From the NCBI RefSeq assembly GCF_003014735.1, contig NZ_PYAX01000020.1, forward strand, positions 1 to 64,000: DNA of 64,000 nucleotides, read 5' to 3'. Positions 1-9,040 of this stretch are shown piece by piece (positions within the stretch are counted from its first letter, which is position 1; each line of letters opens with the position of its first letter). The notes below the pieces were generated by a model that did no database searches, had not been told where the DNA came from, and saw only the letters and a list, made by a program, of their open reading frames with translations. A program made the translations under genes and the position numbers. Source of the DNA: Saccharothrix carnea. Lineage in GTDB: Bacteria; Actinomycetota; Actinomycetes; Mycobacteriales; Pseudonocardiaceae.

Positions 1-293
1 GGTCAACTCGGAAGCCAGTGTGCGGACGGAGACGTCCTGGTCACGTGTCATCGCTGCACCCCTCGACAGGCCGCGCTCCGCGTGACGGCGGTGAGCCGGG
101 CGGAGCTGGGAACCGGGATGCTGCACTGCTCAACACCCTCCAGGCGGCCAACATAACGCACCACCCGGGCCACGTTCCCCGACCTGCGGCGGGTCCGGTC
201 GGGAACGCACCGACCGCAAGCACGGACGGTCTCGTTGTGTTCGGGCACGTGGGCGGTGTGGTTGGGTGGACCACCGAGTGGTCGGAGGTCGCC

Positions 294-1529
294 GTGGACG
301 GTGGCGTGGTGGGAACCGGTGACGTGCTCGCAGCGGCGGAGAGCGCGCCGCCGGGGGAGTCGGTCGAGGTCGTCGCCCGTGACCTGGCCAAGCGGTTCGG
401 GGCTTTCGACGTGTCGTACCTGCTGACCGACCTCGTCGACGAGCAGTTGGTGCGGCTGACGTCGACCTCGCAGGACCCGGACGGGCGCGACGCGGAGCGT
501 GTCGACCTGCGGGGCAGCGCCTACGAAGAGGTCCTGCGCACCCAGCGACCATGGCGGGAGGAGGACGGCGACGGGGTGCGGGTGGTGCTGCCGGTGACGA
601 ATCGCGGCGACTGCGTCGGTGTGCTGGAGGTGACCGTGCCCAGCCTCGACGAGGATGTGCTGGCGCAGTTGGGGGAGGCCGCGCACGCGTTGGCCTACGT
701 CATACTGACCGACCGCCGCTTCACCGATCTCTACCACACCGGTCGCCGCACCACGACGATGAGCCTGGCCGCGGAGATCCAGCACCAGTTGCTGCCCTCG
801 GCGTCCTGTTGCGAGGCGGGTCAGTTCACCGTCGCCGGAGCCCTGGTGCCCGCCGACGACATCGGTGGCGACACGTACGACTACGTCCTCGACCGGGAAA
901 CCCTGCACTTGTCGATGACCGATGCAGTCGGTCACGACGTGGCCTCGGCGCTGACCGCGACCCTGTTGGTCGGCGCGCTGCGCGGGGCGCGTCGAGCGGG
1001 CCGTGACCTGACCGGGCAGGCGCGACAGGCCAACCAGGCGATGCTGGACCACGCCGGCGGGTCGCTGGCGACCGGGTTGCTGCTGCGCGTGAACTTGAAC
1101 AGCGGCATAGGTGAGCTGGTCAACGCGGGCCATCCCACGCCGTTGCGGCTGCGCGACGGCGTGGTGGAGTCGGTTGAGCTGGAGGTCGACCTGCTGTTCG
1201 GCGTCGCGCCGCACGAGTACCGGGCGCAGCGGCTGGACCTGCGGCCCGGCGACCGGCTGGTGCTGATCACCGACGGCATGTTCGAACGCGACGCCGCCGA
1301 CCTCGACCTGCCCGCGTTGATCCGCGACACCGAAGGGCTGCACCCCCGGGAAGTGGTGCGGGCGGCGACCAGAGCGGTGCGGCACGCCTGCGGCGATCAC
1401 CTCCAGGACGACGCCACCGTGCTCTGCCTGGACTGGCACGGCACCAACCGCACCGAACGCCAGGCCGACAACGGCGCGGACATCGACACCGCCTCACCCG
1501 CGCGCGACAACGGGAACACACCGGGCTGA
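294..1529 (+). CDS. GAF-SpoIIE (PP2C-type) protein phosphatase
   Basis: Predicted cytoplasmic serine phosphatase of the RsbU/SpoIIE class, which in actinomycetes typically dephosphorylates anti-sigma antagonists. The first ~140 residues resemble a GAF sensor domain and the C-terminal ~240 form the PP2C core, with the metal-ligand region 'DDIGGDTYD', the segment '[15 protein letters not shown]', '[10 protein letters not shown]' and the end motif '[10 protein letters not shown]'. The reading frame is open from position 18, but the upstream part is low-complexity and unlike the family. GTG 294 is preferred because GGAGG at 284-288 lies 5 nt upstream, giving 411 aa. No kinase or STAS partner is adjacent; a large multidomain SpoIIE protein lies at 32.3-35.1 kb. 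The substrate is unknown. A hairpin follows the stop. Confidence 0.85.
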   Translation: MDGGVVGTGDVLAAAESAPPGESVEVVARDLAKRFGAFDVSYLLTDLVDEQLVRLTSTSQDPDGRDAERVDLRGSAYEEVLRTQRPWREEDGDGVRVVLPVTNRGDCVGVLEVTVPSLDEDVLAQLGEAAHALAYVILTDRRFTDLYHTGRRTTTMSLAAEIQHQLLPSASCCEAGQFTVAGALVPADDIGGDTYDYVLDRETLHLSMTDAVGHDVASALTATLLVGALRGARRAGRDLTGQARQANQAMLDHAGGSLATGLLLRVNLNSGIGELVNAGHPTPLRLRDGVVESVELEVDLLFGVAPHEYRAQRLDLRPGDRLVLITDGMFERDAADLDLPALIRDTEGLHPREVVRAATRAVRHACGDHLQDDATVLCLDWHGTNRTERQADNGADIDTASPARDNGNTPG

Positions 1530-1563
1530 AGCGAGCGGAATCGGCAGCCGCTGTCGCACGGCG

Positions 1564-1597
1564 ATCCCCGCACAACGTCACGGTGTTGTGCGGGGAT
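1564..1597 (+). terminator. Perfect hairpin after the SpoIIE gene
   Basis: ATCCCCGCACAAC (1564-1576) pairs perfectly with GTTGTGCGGGGAT (1585-1597) across an 8-nt loop, 34 nt after the phosphatase stop. There is no T tract, which is usual for actinomycete terminators. It probably ends the phosphatase transcript. Confidence 0.7.
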
Positions 1598-1665
1598 GCA
1601 GGCGGGGGCGCGGATCGTCGTCATCCCCGCCGAGGACTACGCCGGTCCGCACCACCTGGAGACCG

Positions 1666-1963
1666 ATGAACACCGCTGACCAGCGCGGGACCGCCACGTC
1701 GCCGTTTCTTCACACCGCGTTGGTCGTCGACAGCGACCCTGTCCTACGAAGCGCTGTGCAGCTACGCCTACGCCGCGTACGGCTGTCCCGTCACCTGTCT
1801 GTGGGACAGCCGCCGCCACCCGGCTCTGGTCATCGAGGGCGTCCGCAGCCTGCACCCCTATGAGCTGACCGTCGCCGGGGTGCAGGCCAACGCGGAGTAC
1901 GTCACCACCGCCGAGTACCTGGCCGGTCGGAACCTGATCGTCCCGGAACCCCCGCCCGCCTGA
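1666..1963 (+). pseudogene. Internally deleted MEDS-domain sensor protein
   Basis: Two ends of one protein are joined out of frame. From ATG 1666 the frame reads a typical MEDS (DcmR-type sensory) N-terminus ending 'FLHTALVVDSD'. Right after, at about 1743, another frame carries a typical C-terminal half beginning 'YEALCSYAYAAYGCPVTCLW' and including 'GVRSLHPYELT', ending at TGA 1961-1963. The middle ~100 residues of the usual domain are missing, so this is a deletion plus frameshift. MEDS proteins are often encoded beside anti-sigma or SpoIIE-type regulators, which fits the upstream phosphatase. The family name rests on recalled sequence patterns. Confidence 0.6.
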
Positions 1964-1999
1964 CCCACCGCGACCTGGCCTGACACCCTGAACCGTGGC

Positions 2000-2026
2000 C
2001 GGCCGGCGGCGTACCGCCGCCGGCCG
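2000..2026 (+). terminator. 12-bp GC hairpin
   Basis: CGGCCGGCGGCG at 2000-2011 is followed by a 3-nt loop and its exact complement at 2015-2026. It sits between the MEDS relic and the AI-2E permease gene and probably separates their transcription. Confidence 0.55.
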
Positions 2027-2177
2027 CGAAGCCGCGCGGGTCGGTCGAGCACCGCGGCGGTCCGGTTTGCGATTCGACGCTGCCGCTCCCGTGTCACCGC
2101 CCAGGGTGTGGGTTCGCCCCGAGCCGGGTAGGTGGTGCTCGCCCCGGTTCGGGGCTTCGAGAAGAGGATGAGGTGCG

Positions 2178-3374
2178 ATGGGCGGCCGGATGGACTTCTC
2201 ACGCCGCGACGATGACACAGCACCGTCGGTGTCGGGGCATCACGAATTGGTGGGCCAGCCTCATCGGGAGGACGACGAAGGGCCGGTGGCCGAGGCCGAG
2301 GCGGTGGCGGCGGAGATCAGCACCCCGCAGCAGCCGTTGGGGCGCCCGGGCAAGCCGCTCAACCGGCGGTCGCCGTTCTTCGTCGGCATGCTCGGCGCGG
2401 CCGGGGTCGCGTCGACCTACCTGCTCGGGCAGATCGTCGTCACGGCGCAGGACATGTTGGTGCTGATCGGGTTGGCGTGGTTCATCGCGATCGGTCTGGA
2501 ACCGGCGGTCTCGTGGCTGGTCGGCCTCCGCCTGCCGCGGTGGGCCGCGGTCACCGCGGTATTCGCCGGGGTGCTGGGCCTGGTCGGCGGCTTCTTCGCC
2601 GCCGCGATACCGGTGATCGTCGAGCAGGCCGGTGCGTTCGCCGACGACCTGCCCGAACACCTGCGACGGTTGCAGGACGACAACTCCGCGCTCGGGCGGC
2701 TCAACGACCGCTTCGGCGTCGAGGAGCAGCTGCGCCGACTGGTTGACGGCCAGGCGGCGGTCGAGGGGGCGCTGGGCGCAGGCCAGGCCGTGCTCGGCGT
2801 CGTCGGGGACCTGCTGATCGTCGTGGTGCTCACCGTCTACTTCCTGGCCGACCTGCCCCGCATCCGCCAGGGCCTCTACCGGCTGGTTCCGCACTCGCGG
2901 CGGCCCAGGGCCATCCTGATCGGTGACGAGATCTTCGCCAAGGTCGGCGGCTACGTCCTGGGCAACCTGACCATCTCCCTGATCGCCGGCGGCCTGACCT
3001 TCGTGTGGCTGCTGGCGTGGGGCGTGCCGTACGCGCTGCTGCTGGCCGTCACCGTCGCCCTGCTCGACCTCGTCCCCGTCGTCGGCGCCACGCTCAGCGC
3101 CGTGGTGGTGTCGCTGGTCGCGTTCACCGTGTCCCTGCCGGTCGGCCTGGCCACCATCGGGTTCTTCGTCGTCTACCAACTGCTGGAGGACTACCTGCTC
3201 GTACCCAGGATCATCGGCCGGGCGGTCAAGGTCCCCGCATTGGTTACCGTGGTCGCCGTGCTGCTGGGTGGCGTGTTGCTCGGCGTCATCGGCGCACTGG
3301 TGGCCATTCCGATCGCCGCCGCGGTGCTGCTCATCCTGCGCGAGGTCACCTTCCCTCGCCTCGACAAAGCCTGA
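2178..3374 (+). CDS. AI-2E family (PerM/TqsA-like) membrane transporter
   Basis: 398-residue polytopic membrane protein. After a hydrophilic N-terminal tail of ~60 residues, paired hydrophobic helices begin at 'VASTYLLGQIVVTAQDMLVL'. A large extracytoplasmic or amphipathic segment (about residues 150-205) follows, then further helices with the family hallmark 'YVLGNLTISLIAGG' and the C-terminal 'VVYQLLEDYLLVPRIIGR'. Family members export autoinducer-like or other small solutes, and some act as Na+/H+ exchangers; the substrate here is unknown. ATG 2178 follows a purine-rich stretch (gaagaggatgagg). It is monocistronic, flanked by hairpins upstream and non-coding DNA downstream. Confidence 0.85.
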   Translation: MGGRMDFSRRDDDTAPSVSGHHELVGQPHREDDEGPVAEAEAVAAEISTPQQPLGRPGKPLNRRSPFFVGMLGAAGVASTYLLGQIVVTAQDMLVLIGLAWFIAIGLEPAVSWLVGLRLPRWAAVTAVFAGVLGLVGGFFAAAIPVIVEQAGAFADDLPEHLRRLQDDNSALGRLNDRFGVEEQLRRLVDGQAAVEGALGAGQAVLGVVGDLLIVVVLTVYFLADLPRIRQGLYRLVPHSRRPRAILIGDEIFAKVGGYVLGNLTISLIAGGLTFVWLLAWGVPYALLLAVTVALLDLVPVVGATLSAVVVSLVAFTVSLPVGLATIGFFVVYQLLEDYLLVPRIIGRAVKVPALVTVVAVLLGGVLLGVIGALVAIPIAAAVLLILREVTFPRLDKA

Positions 3375-4124
3375 TCCACCCCGGTCGGGCGCTGCGCTCG
3401 TGCCCGCCGGGGACGCGGGCACCGGTGCGGGCGGCACCGACCGGATGCGGCCACTGCAGCTGCCGGCGAAGCTTGCGACGGTGCAGGCCGGTGGGAGGGC
3501 GGGGCGGACGAGCTCGGTGCGACGTTCGCGTTGGCCGACCTCACCGAGTCCGGCGCCGGGTCGCCCGCGAAGCCCGGCGGCACATCCGCAGGCCGCCCGA
3601 CCGCCGGCTCCGCTGGTCTCATCGCTCGGCGGACCGGTCGAGGCATCCGCGTGTAGAGCACGCGTCGTCGGGGTAGATCGAATTTGCCGGAATCTGCGCA
3701 GAGCACGGCAGGACCGCCCTGCGGGTGGTCCGGCCAGGTTCGACGCGGTGTGTTGAGCAACCAGCGCTCGCGCCCCGGCCTGGTAGCGCGGTGCGGATTG
3801 CAACGCGCAGTGCGACTCGCTGCGATCCGCACCGCGCGCTCAGACCGGCATGATCCCGGCGGAATGCCGATCCCCGGACGCTGTCCCGCTGCTGGTGGAC
3901 GCGATCTCCACCCGACCGTGCGTCGCGCTGGGCTATCGCGGTCGTTCCACGACGCCGTGACTCCAGGTGGGCGGCGTCTGGTTGTCCGGGGCCCGGACGG
4001 GTGCTGTGGATCACTCATCGGGGACTACGGCGGGGTGCGCGGGCCAGGTTGGCGCCTCGGGCCACCGCCGTGCGCAGGATGCGGATCCCGTCATGCTGGG
4101 CAGCCACCCGACCGACCAGGTCCC
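3375..4124. other. No recognisable gene
   Basis: About 750 bp with no open frame showing a recognisable family or consistent coding pattern on either strand. It holds the inverted repeat at 3786-3837 and runs into an IS256 relic, so it may be decayed mobile DNA. Confidence 0.5.
3786..3837. repeat. 13-bp perfect inverted repeat with nested hairpin
   Basis: GCGCGGTGCGGAT at 3786-3798 and its exact complement at 3825-3837 enclose a 26-nt centre with a smaller CGCAG/CTGCG stem. It lies in gene-free DNA. The role is unknown: an old terminator, an IS end or an operator are possible. Confidence 0.5.
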
Positions 4125-4236
4125 GAGAATCGGCACCCGTTCCGAGACCCGCTCACCGACGTCGGTCCGGCGGAGATCGACGTGCCGTGCGACCGCAACG
4201 CGAGTTCGAACACTTGATCGTCGTCGAATCGACTGA
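4125..4236 (+). mobile_element. IS256-family transposase fragment (relic)
   Basis: The stretch encodes 'LTDVGPAEIDVPCDRNASS', nearly the same as 'LTDVGPVEIDVPRDRDSS' in the IS256 transposase at 57.1-58.3 kb. The nucleotide match continues past a stop into the segment coding 'FE.LIV'. Only ~35 codons remain, with no ends or catalytic residues. This is a decayed internal fragment. Confidence 0.65.
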
Positions 4237-4368
4237 CCGGTCGAGGTCTGCGGTGCCGGCGTCAGCTCCGGCCGCTCGGCTCGGGTTCCGCTGGATCCGA
4301 TGCCGGACACGGGTCGGGCCCGCCGGTGGACTGCCCGGCGGGCCCGTGCGCTGTGGCGGTTTCGTGTG

Positions 4369-4641
4369 TCAGCTGTGTGCGCGGTGGCCCCGCTTGGTGA
4401 CGACGTGGTAGATGCCGAGCACGATCAGCGAGCCGAGGATGGCCAGCAGCCAGGTGCTCAGGTCGAAGAAACTGCCGATGTCGGAGCCGAAGATGGCGCG
4501 GCCGATGAAGCCGCCGATGATGGCGCCGACGATGCCGAGCAGCATCGTGATGACGATGCCGCCGGGGTCCTTGCCGGGCATGATGGCCTTGGCGATGGCG
4601 CCGGCGATGAGACCCAGAACGATCCAGCCCAGGATGCCCAC
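4369..4641 (-). CDS. GlsB/YeaQ/YmgE-type small stress membrane protein
   Basis: 90-residue membrane protein of the transglycosylase-associated (GlsB/YeaQ/YmgE) family. It has three hydrophobic helices, starting 'VGILGWIVLGLIAGAIAKAI', with the family's 'MPGKDPGG' loop and glycine-rich second helix 'LGIVGAIIGGFIGR'. The frame is open farther upstream (to 4710), but GTG 4641 with AAGGA 6 nt upstream makes the protein begin exactly at the first helix, as in relatives. Members are linked to general or envelope stress; the molecular role is not established. It stands alone. Confidence 0.85.
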   Translation of the reverse strand: MGILGWIVLGLIAGAIAKAIMPGKDPGGIVITMLLGIVGAIIGGFIGRAIFGSDIGSFFDLSTWLLAILGSLIVLGIYHVVTKRGHRAHS

Positions 4642-5071
4642 GGTGCTTCCTTGTCCTCGTGCCACGCCGCCTTGGCGCGGCGTGATCGTTGTCGACACCG
4701 GATTGCCCACTTCGCAGGGATCTCACACCTGCAAGTGTGATCGTGGGGTGGGTCGATCCGTGTCGCGAGCGGTGTTCCCCCTCGTCATCCGCTCGATCAG
4801 GCAACCGCGACATCGGCGAACGCCAGGGGTTCGGCCCGACTCGGACGCGAGCACACCCCGGTGGGCCGCGGTCGAGTGTGCTTCACCGCAGGTACGACGT
4901 CGGCCGCGGACTCGTGGAGGTCGGTGGCCCGGTTCCCACCGGGCGGACGGTCCGCAGTCCCGTTCTCGTACTACCGGTCCGTAGCGGGTATACCGGCTGA
5001 GGCACCGCAGGCACGGCCGCCGGCGGCGTCATTGCGGCGACCCGATGGTGATCAGCAGGAGGAGGCAGGTG
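4642..5071. other. Intergenic region without a supported gene
   Basis: About 430 bp between the divergent GlsB-like gene and the gene starting at 5072. No frame shows family features. A weak CACAC/GTGTG hairpin near 4724-4740 lies upstream of the GlsB-like gene. Confidence 0.4.
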
Positions 5072-5665
5072 GTGGAGCAGTCCCCGCGTCCGCGACGACC
5101 CCTACCCGACCCCGACGTCTACGGGGAGGCGGAGGTGCGGGAATTCCTCGACCCGTGGCACCCGCGGGCCAGCGTCGAAACCGACCGACCCGAGCAGGTG
5201 TTCGTCGATCCGGAACGCGTGCTGGACAACATCACCCTGGCGCTGCACCGGCTCGACGTCGACATCGACGCGCCGCCGGCGTTCGAACCCGACACGGTGA
5301 CGGTGAACGAGCTGGCGGTCATGCTCGACGACCTCGACCGGACGGCGGCGCTGGTGGCTCGCCTGGTCAACATCGCCGTGCAGCTCATGGCGGCCCGCTA
5401 TCCCGAGGCGCTTGTCCGCTTCCCGTTACCCGAAACCTACGACCTGCGTGATGTCGATCGGCTGACCATCGGCGACCGTGAACACCGCCTCGCCCGCGAC
5501 ATCCTCAACGAGCGCCTGGGCACCGACAGCGACCTGCACCCCGACGACCTCGTCGACCGGCTGCGCCCGCTGGGTCCCGGAGAGCAGGTCCACCTCCTGG
5601 TCGCCCTCTGCCGCATGTACCGCCACAAGCTCCTGGCCCTCAAACACCACACCGGCACCTACTGA
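5072..5665 (+). CDS. Conserved-looking hypothetical protein, 197 aa
   Basis: Family not recognised. It is soluble, acidic and proline/aspartate-rich, with no signal peptide, helices or cysteines. The middle (about residues 60-120) looks mostly helical ('DDLDRTAALVARLVNIAVQL'), and the C-terminus is basic ('MYRHKLLALKHHTGTY'). Steady third-position GC supports real coding. The frame is open from ATG 5045, but AGGAGGAGG at 5057-5065 lies inside that longer frame and is ideally spaced for GTG 5072, so the shorter start is chosen. No neighbour suggests a pathway. Confidence 0.65.
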   Translation: MEQSPRPRRPLPDPDVYGEAEVREFLDPWHPRASVETDRPEQVFVDPERVLDNITLALHRLDVDIDAPPAFEPDTVTVNELAVMLDDLDRTAALVARLVNIAVQLMAARYPEALVRFPLPETYDLRDVDRLTIGDREHRLARDILNERLGTDSDLHPDDLVDRLRPLGPGEQVHLLVALCRMYRHKLLALKHHTGTY

Positions 5666-5908
5666 CCCCACCGGGCCGATCTCGGTCTGACACGACCTTC
5701 GGGGCAACCATCAGGCCGTGGCACGCTCCGCCCCGTCCGCCGGAAGCGTGACGCGGTTGAGTGATCTCTGGTACTCGATCGGAGGACGCGGTGGGGGTGT
5801 CGGCCTAGCCCGCGATTCGGCGGGCATCCCGGGTGTCGAGAAGGCCGCGACGCGGACGTGACGAATGGTCTGGAACCGCGCTCGGCACGGACAGGGAGGG
5901 ATGATCCG

Positions 5909-6232
5909 ATGTCACCACAGTCCCGTTCGGCGCGGGCTCGCGGAGCGATGGCCCGTGCGGTGGTGGTCGCCTGCACGCTGGTCGCGGCCTCCACGATGTC
6001 CTCGCTCGTCGCGGCCCCGGCTCATGCGGATCCCGGCATCTGCATCGACCACGTGATGGAGAACGGCTACGAAGCGACCGACGCCGTGCTCAGGGCGTGC
6101 AAGATCGCCAAGACGGGCAAGTCGGACGACGTCCGGGAGTGTCGCCGGATCCTGGCCGACGAGGGGGTCTCCCGTGATGTCGCGAAGCGGGCCTGCAAGA
6201 TCGCCTCGTACCCCGAGGAGGACTCCGTCTGA
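5909..6232 (+). CDS. Small secreted protein with four cysteines, unknown function
   Basis: 107 residues. A basic N-terminus is followed by a hydrophobic stretch ('VVVACTLVAASTMSSLVAA') and a signal-peptidase site at 'APAHA-DPG', so it should be exported. The ~60-residue mature part has four cysteines in 'GICIDHV', 'LRACKIA', 'VRECRRI' and 'KRACKIA', with an internal repeat-like pattern. The cysteines could form two disulfides. ATG 5909 is preferred over 5858 because GGGAGGG at 5894-5900 lies 8 nt upstream. It is not linked to the pigment operon that starts ~175 bp downstream. Confidence 0.7.
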   Translation: MSPQSRSARARGAMARAVVVACTLVAASTMSSLVAAPAHADPGICIDHVMENGYEATDAVLRACKIAKTGKSDDVRECRRILADEGVSRDVAKRACKIASYPEEDSV

Positions 6233-6406
6233 GACCCGGCCGTACCCGGCGCCTCGGAGCGCGGTAGCGGACCGGTCCTCAATGGACCCGATCACCCTAC
6301 TGATGGGTGAATGACGACGTATCGATCACACGGACGTGCGACGGTCGATCGTGCCGGCCTCCGAAGAATCGTGCGGCCGAGTCATCCCTCGCGGCGAGGA
6401 GGAGGC

Positions 6407-6796
6407 GTGATTCCAGTGGGGCATCACAACACCCGGCCGGGGCACAGCACCGCCCGACTGCGAGTCATCTTCCGGGTGCGGGTGGCAGACGGGGCGCAGG
6501 ATCGATTCCTGCGGGAATACCGGCTGATCCGTCATCGCGTGGCGCGAGTGGACGGTTATCTGGGGGATCAGTTGTGCCAGTCGGAGGACGATCCGGCCGA
6601 CTGGGTGATCACCAGCGAGTGGCGGACTCCGGCGCACTTCCACACGTGGGAGGCCGGTGCGGGGCATCGCGAGCTCGTGGCGCCGCTGATGGCGTGGGTC
6701 ACGGCGAGGGAGTCACTGCGCTACCACGTCCGCCTCACCACCACAGCGGAACCGACACCGTTGCACGACGAGTACCGGTTGGAGGCGAAGTCGTGA
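6407..6796 (+). CDS. ABM-domain (antibiotic biosynthesis monooxygenase-like) protein, first gene of the type II PKS operon
   Basis: 129-residue protein with a dimeric alpha-beta barrel ABM fold: strand 'LRVIFRVRVADGA', helix, 'VDGYLGDQLCQSEDDPADWV' and 'ITSEWRTPAHFHTWEAG'. ABM proteins oxidise or cyclise aromatic polyketides without metals, or act as accessory cyclases. AGGAGGAGG at 6397-6405 just precedes GTG 6407; GTG 6416 is a possible alternative, and the frame is open from 6311. The stop overlaps the next start (GTGA at 6793-6796). It probably belongs to the spore-pigment-type pathway. It could also be the N-terminal half of a protein that is fused to the next ORF elsewhere. Confidence 0.75.
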   Translation: MIPVGHHNTRPGHSTARLRVIFRVRVADGAQDRFLREYRLIRHRVARVDGYLGDQLCQSEDDPADWVITSEWRTPAHFHTWEAGAGHRELVAPLMAWVTARESLRYHVRLTTTAEPTPLHDEYRLEAKS

Positions 6797-7401
6797 ACCG
6801 CTACGCGTTGACGTTCACCGTGCGGCCCGGATCCGAGGCCGCCGTGGCAGAGATCCTGTCCGGCTACTCTCGGCCGCCGGCAGGCGGACCCGGTACCGCA
6901 CGGCCGCTGCTGGAGCGGACGTCGGTGTTCATGGCCGGGCCGGTCGTGGTCCGCGTCGTGGACATCGGCTGCCCGCCCGATCAAGCCGTCCGACACCTGG
7001 CCGGGCAACCGCAGATCCGGGCGGTCGAAGAGCGGCTGCGCCCGCACCTGACCGAGGATCGCGACCTGTCCGATCACAGTGGTCGCCGGCGGTTCCTGGC
7101 CAGGTCGGTGATGCGGGTGGTCGCCTCCCGCAACGGGCACTCGGGCCACCTGCGCCGCACCGCGGCGATCTACCAGGCCCTGCCGCGGCAGGGACGTGAG
7201 GTGGCCCGTCTGCTCGGCGCCCGTGACACGGCACCGGGCTGTGGCACCACGGTGTTCCGGCGGGGTGACCTGGTGGTGCACCTGCTGGAGTCGCCCGACG
7301 CGACGGTGGCGGCGCCGCTTGTGGCCGAGCTGGCGCCGATGCTGCGCATGGCACGCCCCCTGACGTTGGTGACCGACCGCGTCGCGGGGGTGTTGGCATG
7401 A
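6793..7401 (+). CDS. SchA/CurD-type protein (whiE ORF I-like)
   Basis: 202 residues with the two-lobed SchA/CurD-like pattern. 'RYALTFTVRPGSEAAVAEIL' begins lobe one and 'RTSVFMAGPVVVRVVDI' is its second strand. Lobe two contains 'IYQALPRQGREVARLLGARD' and 'TTVFRRGDLVVHLLES'. Such genes open spore-pigment clusters, and the product is thought to help shape or release the polyketide; the mechanism is unproven. GTG 6793 overlaps the previous stop and has GGAGG 7 nt upstream. The ATGA at 7398-7401 couples it to the cupin gene. Confidence 0.8.
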   Translation: MNRYALTFTVRPGSEAAVAEILSGYSRPPAGGPGTARPLLERTSVFMAGPVVVRVVDIGCPPDQAVRHLAGQPQIRAVEERLRPHLTEDRDLSDHSGRRRFLARSVMRVVASRNGHSGHLRRTAAIYQALPRQGREVARLLGARDTAPGCGTTVFRRGDLVVHLLESPDATVAAPLVAELAPMLRMARPLTLVTDRVAGVLA

Positions 7402-7787
7402 CCGGCCAACTCCATCGCGTGGTCAGCCCGCGCGACGCGGTGCCCAACCGGGCGCGGGGTGGTGACATCCGGGTCCTGCTGGGTCCGGCGACGGTCGATG
7501 CGACCAGCGGATTCCTGGGCGTGCTGCTGCTGGAGCGCGATGAGCAGGTGAACGAGCACTACCACCCGTACTCGGAGGAGTTCCTGTACGTGGTGCGGGG
7601 CGAGGTCGCGGTGGACCTCGACGGCGTGCCGTACACGGTTGCCGCCGACCAGGCGTTGTTCATCCCGATCGGGGTCCGCCACCGGGTGCGCAACACCACT
7701 CGCGGCACTGTCCGGGTGGTGTTCCACCTGTCCCCGCTCGCGCCCCGGCCGGAGTTGGGGCACGTGGACACGGAGGCGGTGCCGTGA
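7398..7787 (+). CDS. Cupin-domain protein (whiE ORF II-like)
   Basis: 129 residues forming one cupin barrel. Motif 1 is seen in '[19 protein letters not shown]' (metal-binding His, His and Glu) and motif 2 in '[14 protein letters not shown]'. Cupins are standard in spore-pigment and related type II PKS clusters, where they act as accessory cyclases or oxygenases. Both ends overlap neighbours (ATGA upstream, GTGA downstream), so it is translated as part of the operon. Confidence 0.85.
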   Translation: MTGQLHRVVSPRDAVPNRARGGDIRVLLGPATVDATSGFLGVLLLERDEQVNEHYHPYSEEFLYVVRGEVAVDLDGVPYTVAADQALFIPIGVRHRVRNTTRGTVRVVFHLSPLAPRPELGHVDTEAVP

Positions 7788-9040
7788 GGCGCCGGGTGGC
7801 CGTCACGGGCTTGGGTGTGGTGGCACCGGGTGGTAAGGGGGTGAAGGCGTTCTGGGAACTGCTGACGTCGGGCCGCACCGCCACCCGGCCGATCAGCCTG
7901 TTCGACGCGGAGGGGTTCCGGTCCAGGATCGCCGCCGAGTGCGACTTCGACGCCGCCGCCGCAGGACTCGGCCCGGCCGAGGTCGCGCGCATGGACCGCT
8001 ACGTCCAGTTCGCCGTCGCGGCCGCGGACGAGGCGTGGCGCCAGGCGGAGCTCGACGTCGCCGACCCGTGGCGGTTGAGCGTGTGCATGGGCTCCGCGGT
8101 GGGCGGCACGACGCGGCTGGAACGCGACTACGTGGCCACCTCGCACGCCGGCCGCGAGTGGTTGGTCGACGCCTCGCTGGCGTCACCGTTCCTGTGCCGC
8201 GCTCTGTCGCCGGCCTCGCTGGCCGCAGAGGTGGCCGACCGGGTCGGCGCTCGTGGAGCCGTGCGCACGGTGTCCACCGGGTGCACCGCCGGGCTGGACG
8301 CCGTCGGCCACGCCGCTCGCCTCATCGAGGAGGGACGCGCCGACGTGGTGATCGCGGGCGCGTCGGAGTCGCCGATCTCGCCGATCGCGGTGGCCTGCTT
8401 CGACGCCATCCGCGCCACGTCCACCCGCAACCACGACCCGGAGCACGCCGCGCGCCCGTTCGACCGCGATCGCGACGGGTTCGTGCTCGGGGAGGGTGCG
8501 GCCGTGCTGGTGCTGGAGGAGTCCGCGCACGCCCGCCGCCGGGGCGCGGTGGTGCACGCCGAGGTGGCGGGCTTCGCCACCCGCAGCAACGCCCACCACA
8601 TGACCGGCCTGACCGCGGAGGGCGTCGAGATGGCCGAGGCCGTCCGGCACGCCCTGGCACAGGCCCGCCTCGGGATCGACGATGTGGACTACATCAACGC
8701 GCACGGTTCGGGCACCCGGCAGAACGACCGCCACGAGACCGCGGCGTTCCGGCGGGTGTTCGGCGCGCGGGCGTACCAGGTGCCGGTCAGCTCGATCAAG
8801 TCGATGATCGGCCACTCGCTGGGCGCCGTCGGCTCGATCGAACTGGTGGCCTGCGTGCTGGCGCTCGTGCACGGGGTCGTCCCGCCGACCGCGAACCTGG
8901 ACACCCCCGACCCCGAGTGCGACCTGGACTACGTGCCGCACACCGCCCGGGAACGGGACCTGCGCGCGGTGCTGTCGGTCGGCAGCGGGTTCGGCGGGTT
9001 CCAGTCCGCGGTGGCGCTGACGGGGGTGAGGCGACCATGA
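7784..9040 (+). CDS. Type II PKS ketosynthase alpha (KS-alpha)
   Basis: 418 residues. Condenses malonyl-ACP units as a heterodimer with the next gene product. The active-site Cys167 lies in '[15 protein letters not shown]', His307 in 'NAHGSGT', and Lys339 and His344 in '[13 protein letters not shown]', so the catalytic set is complete. The N-terminus '[15 protein letters not shown]' and '[10 protein letters not shown]' are typical of aromatic PKS KS-alpha, especially spore-pigment types. GTG 7784 overlaps the cupin stop. Its stop overlaps the KS-beta ATG, giving the tight 1:1 translational coupling normal for this pair. Confidence 0.95.
   Translation: MRRRVAVTGLGVVAPGGKGVKAFWELLTSGRTATRPISLFDAEGFRSRIAAECDFDAAAAGLGPAEVARMDRYVQFAVAAADEAWRQAELDVADPWRLSVCMGSAVGGTTRLERDYVATSHAGREWLVDASLASPFLCRALSPASLAAEVADRVGARGAVRTVSTGCTAGLDAVGHAARLIEEGRADVVIAGASESPISPIAVACFDAIRATSTRNHDPEHAARPFDRDRDGFVLGEGAAVLVLEESAHARRRGAVVHAEVAGFATRSNAHHMTGLTAEGVEMAEAVRHALAQARLGIDDVDYINAHGSGTRQNDRHETAAFRRVFGARAYQVPVSSIKSMIGHSLGAVGSIELVACVLALVHGVVPPTANLDTPDPECDLDYVPHTARERDLRAVLSVGSGFGGFQSAVALTGVRRP

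Noticed and set aside
48-1439. 463-codon minus-strand frame opposite the SpoIIE gene
   Set aside because: Composition typical of antisense to a high-GC gene; no start context or family features.
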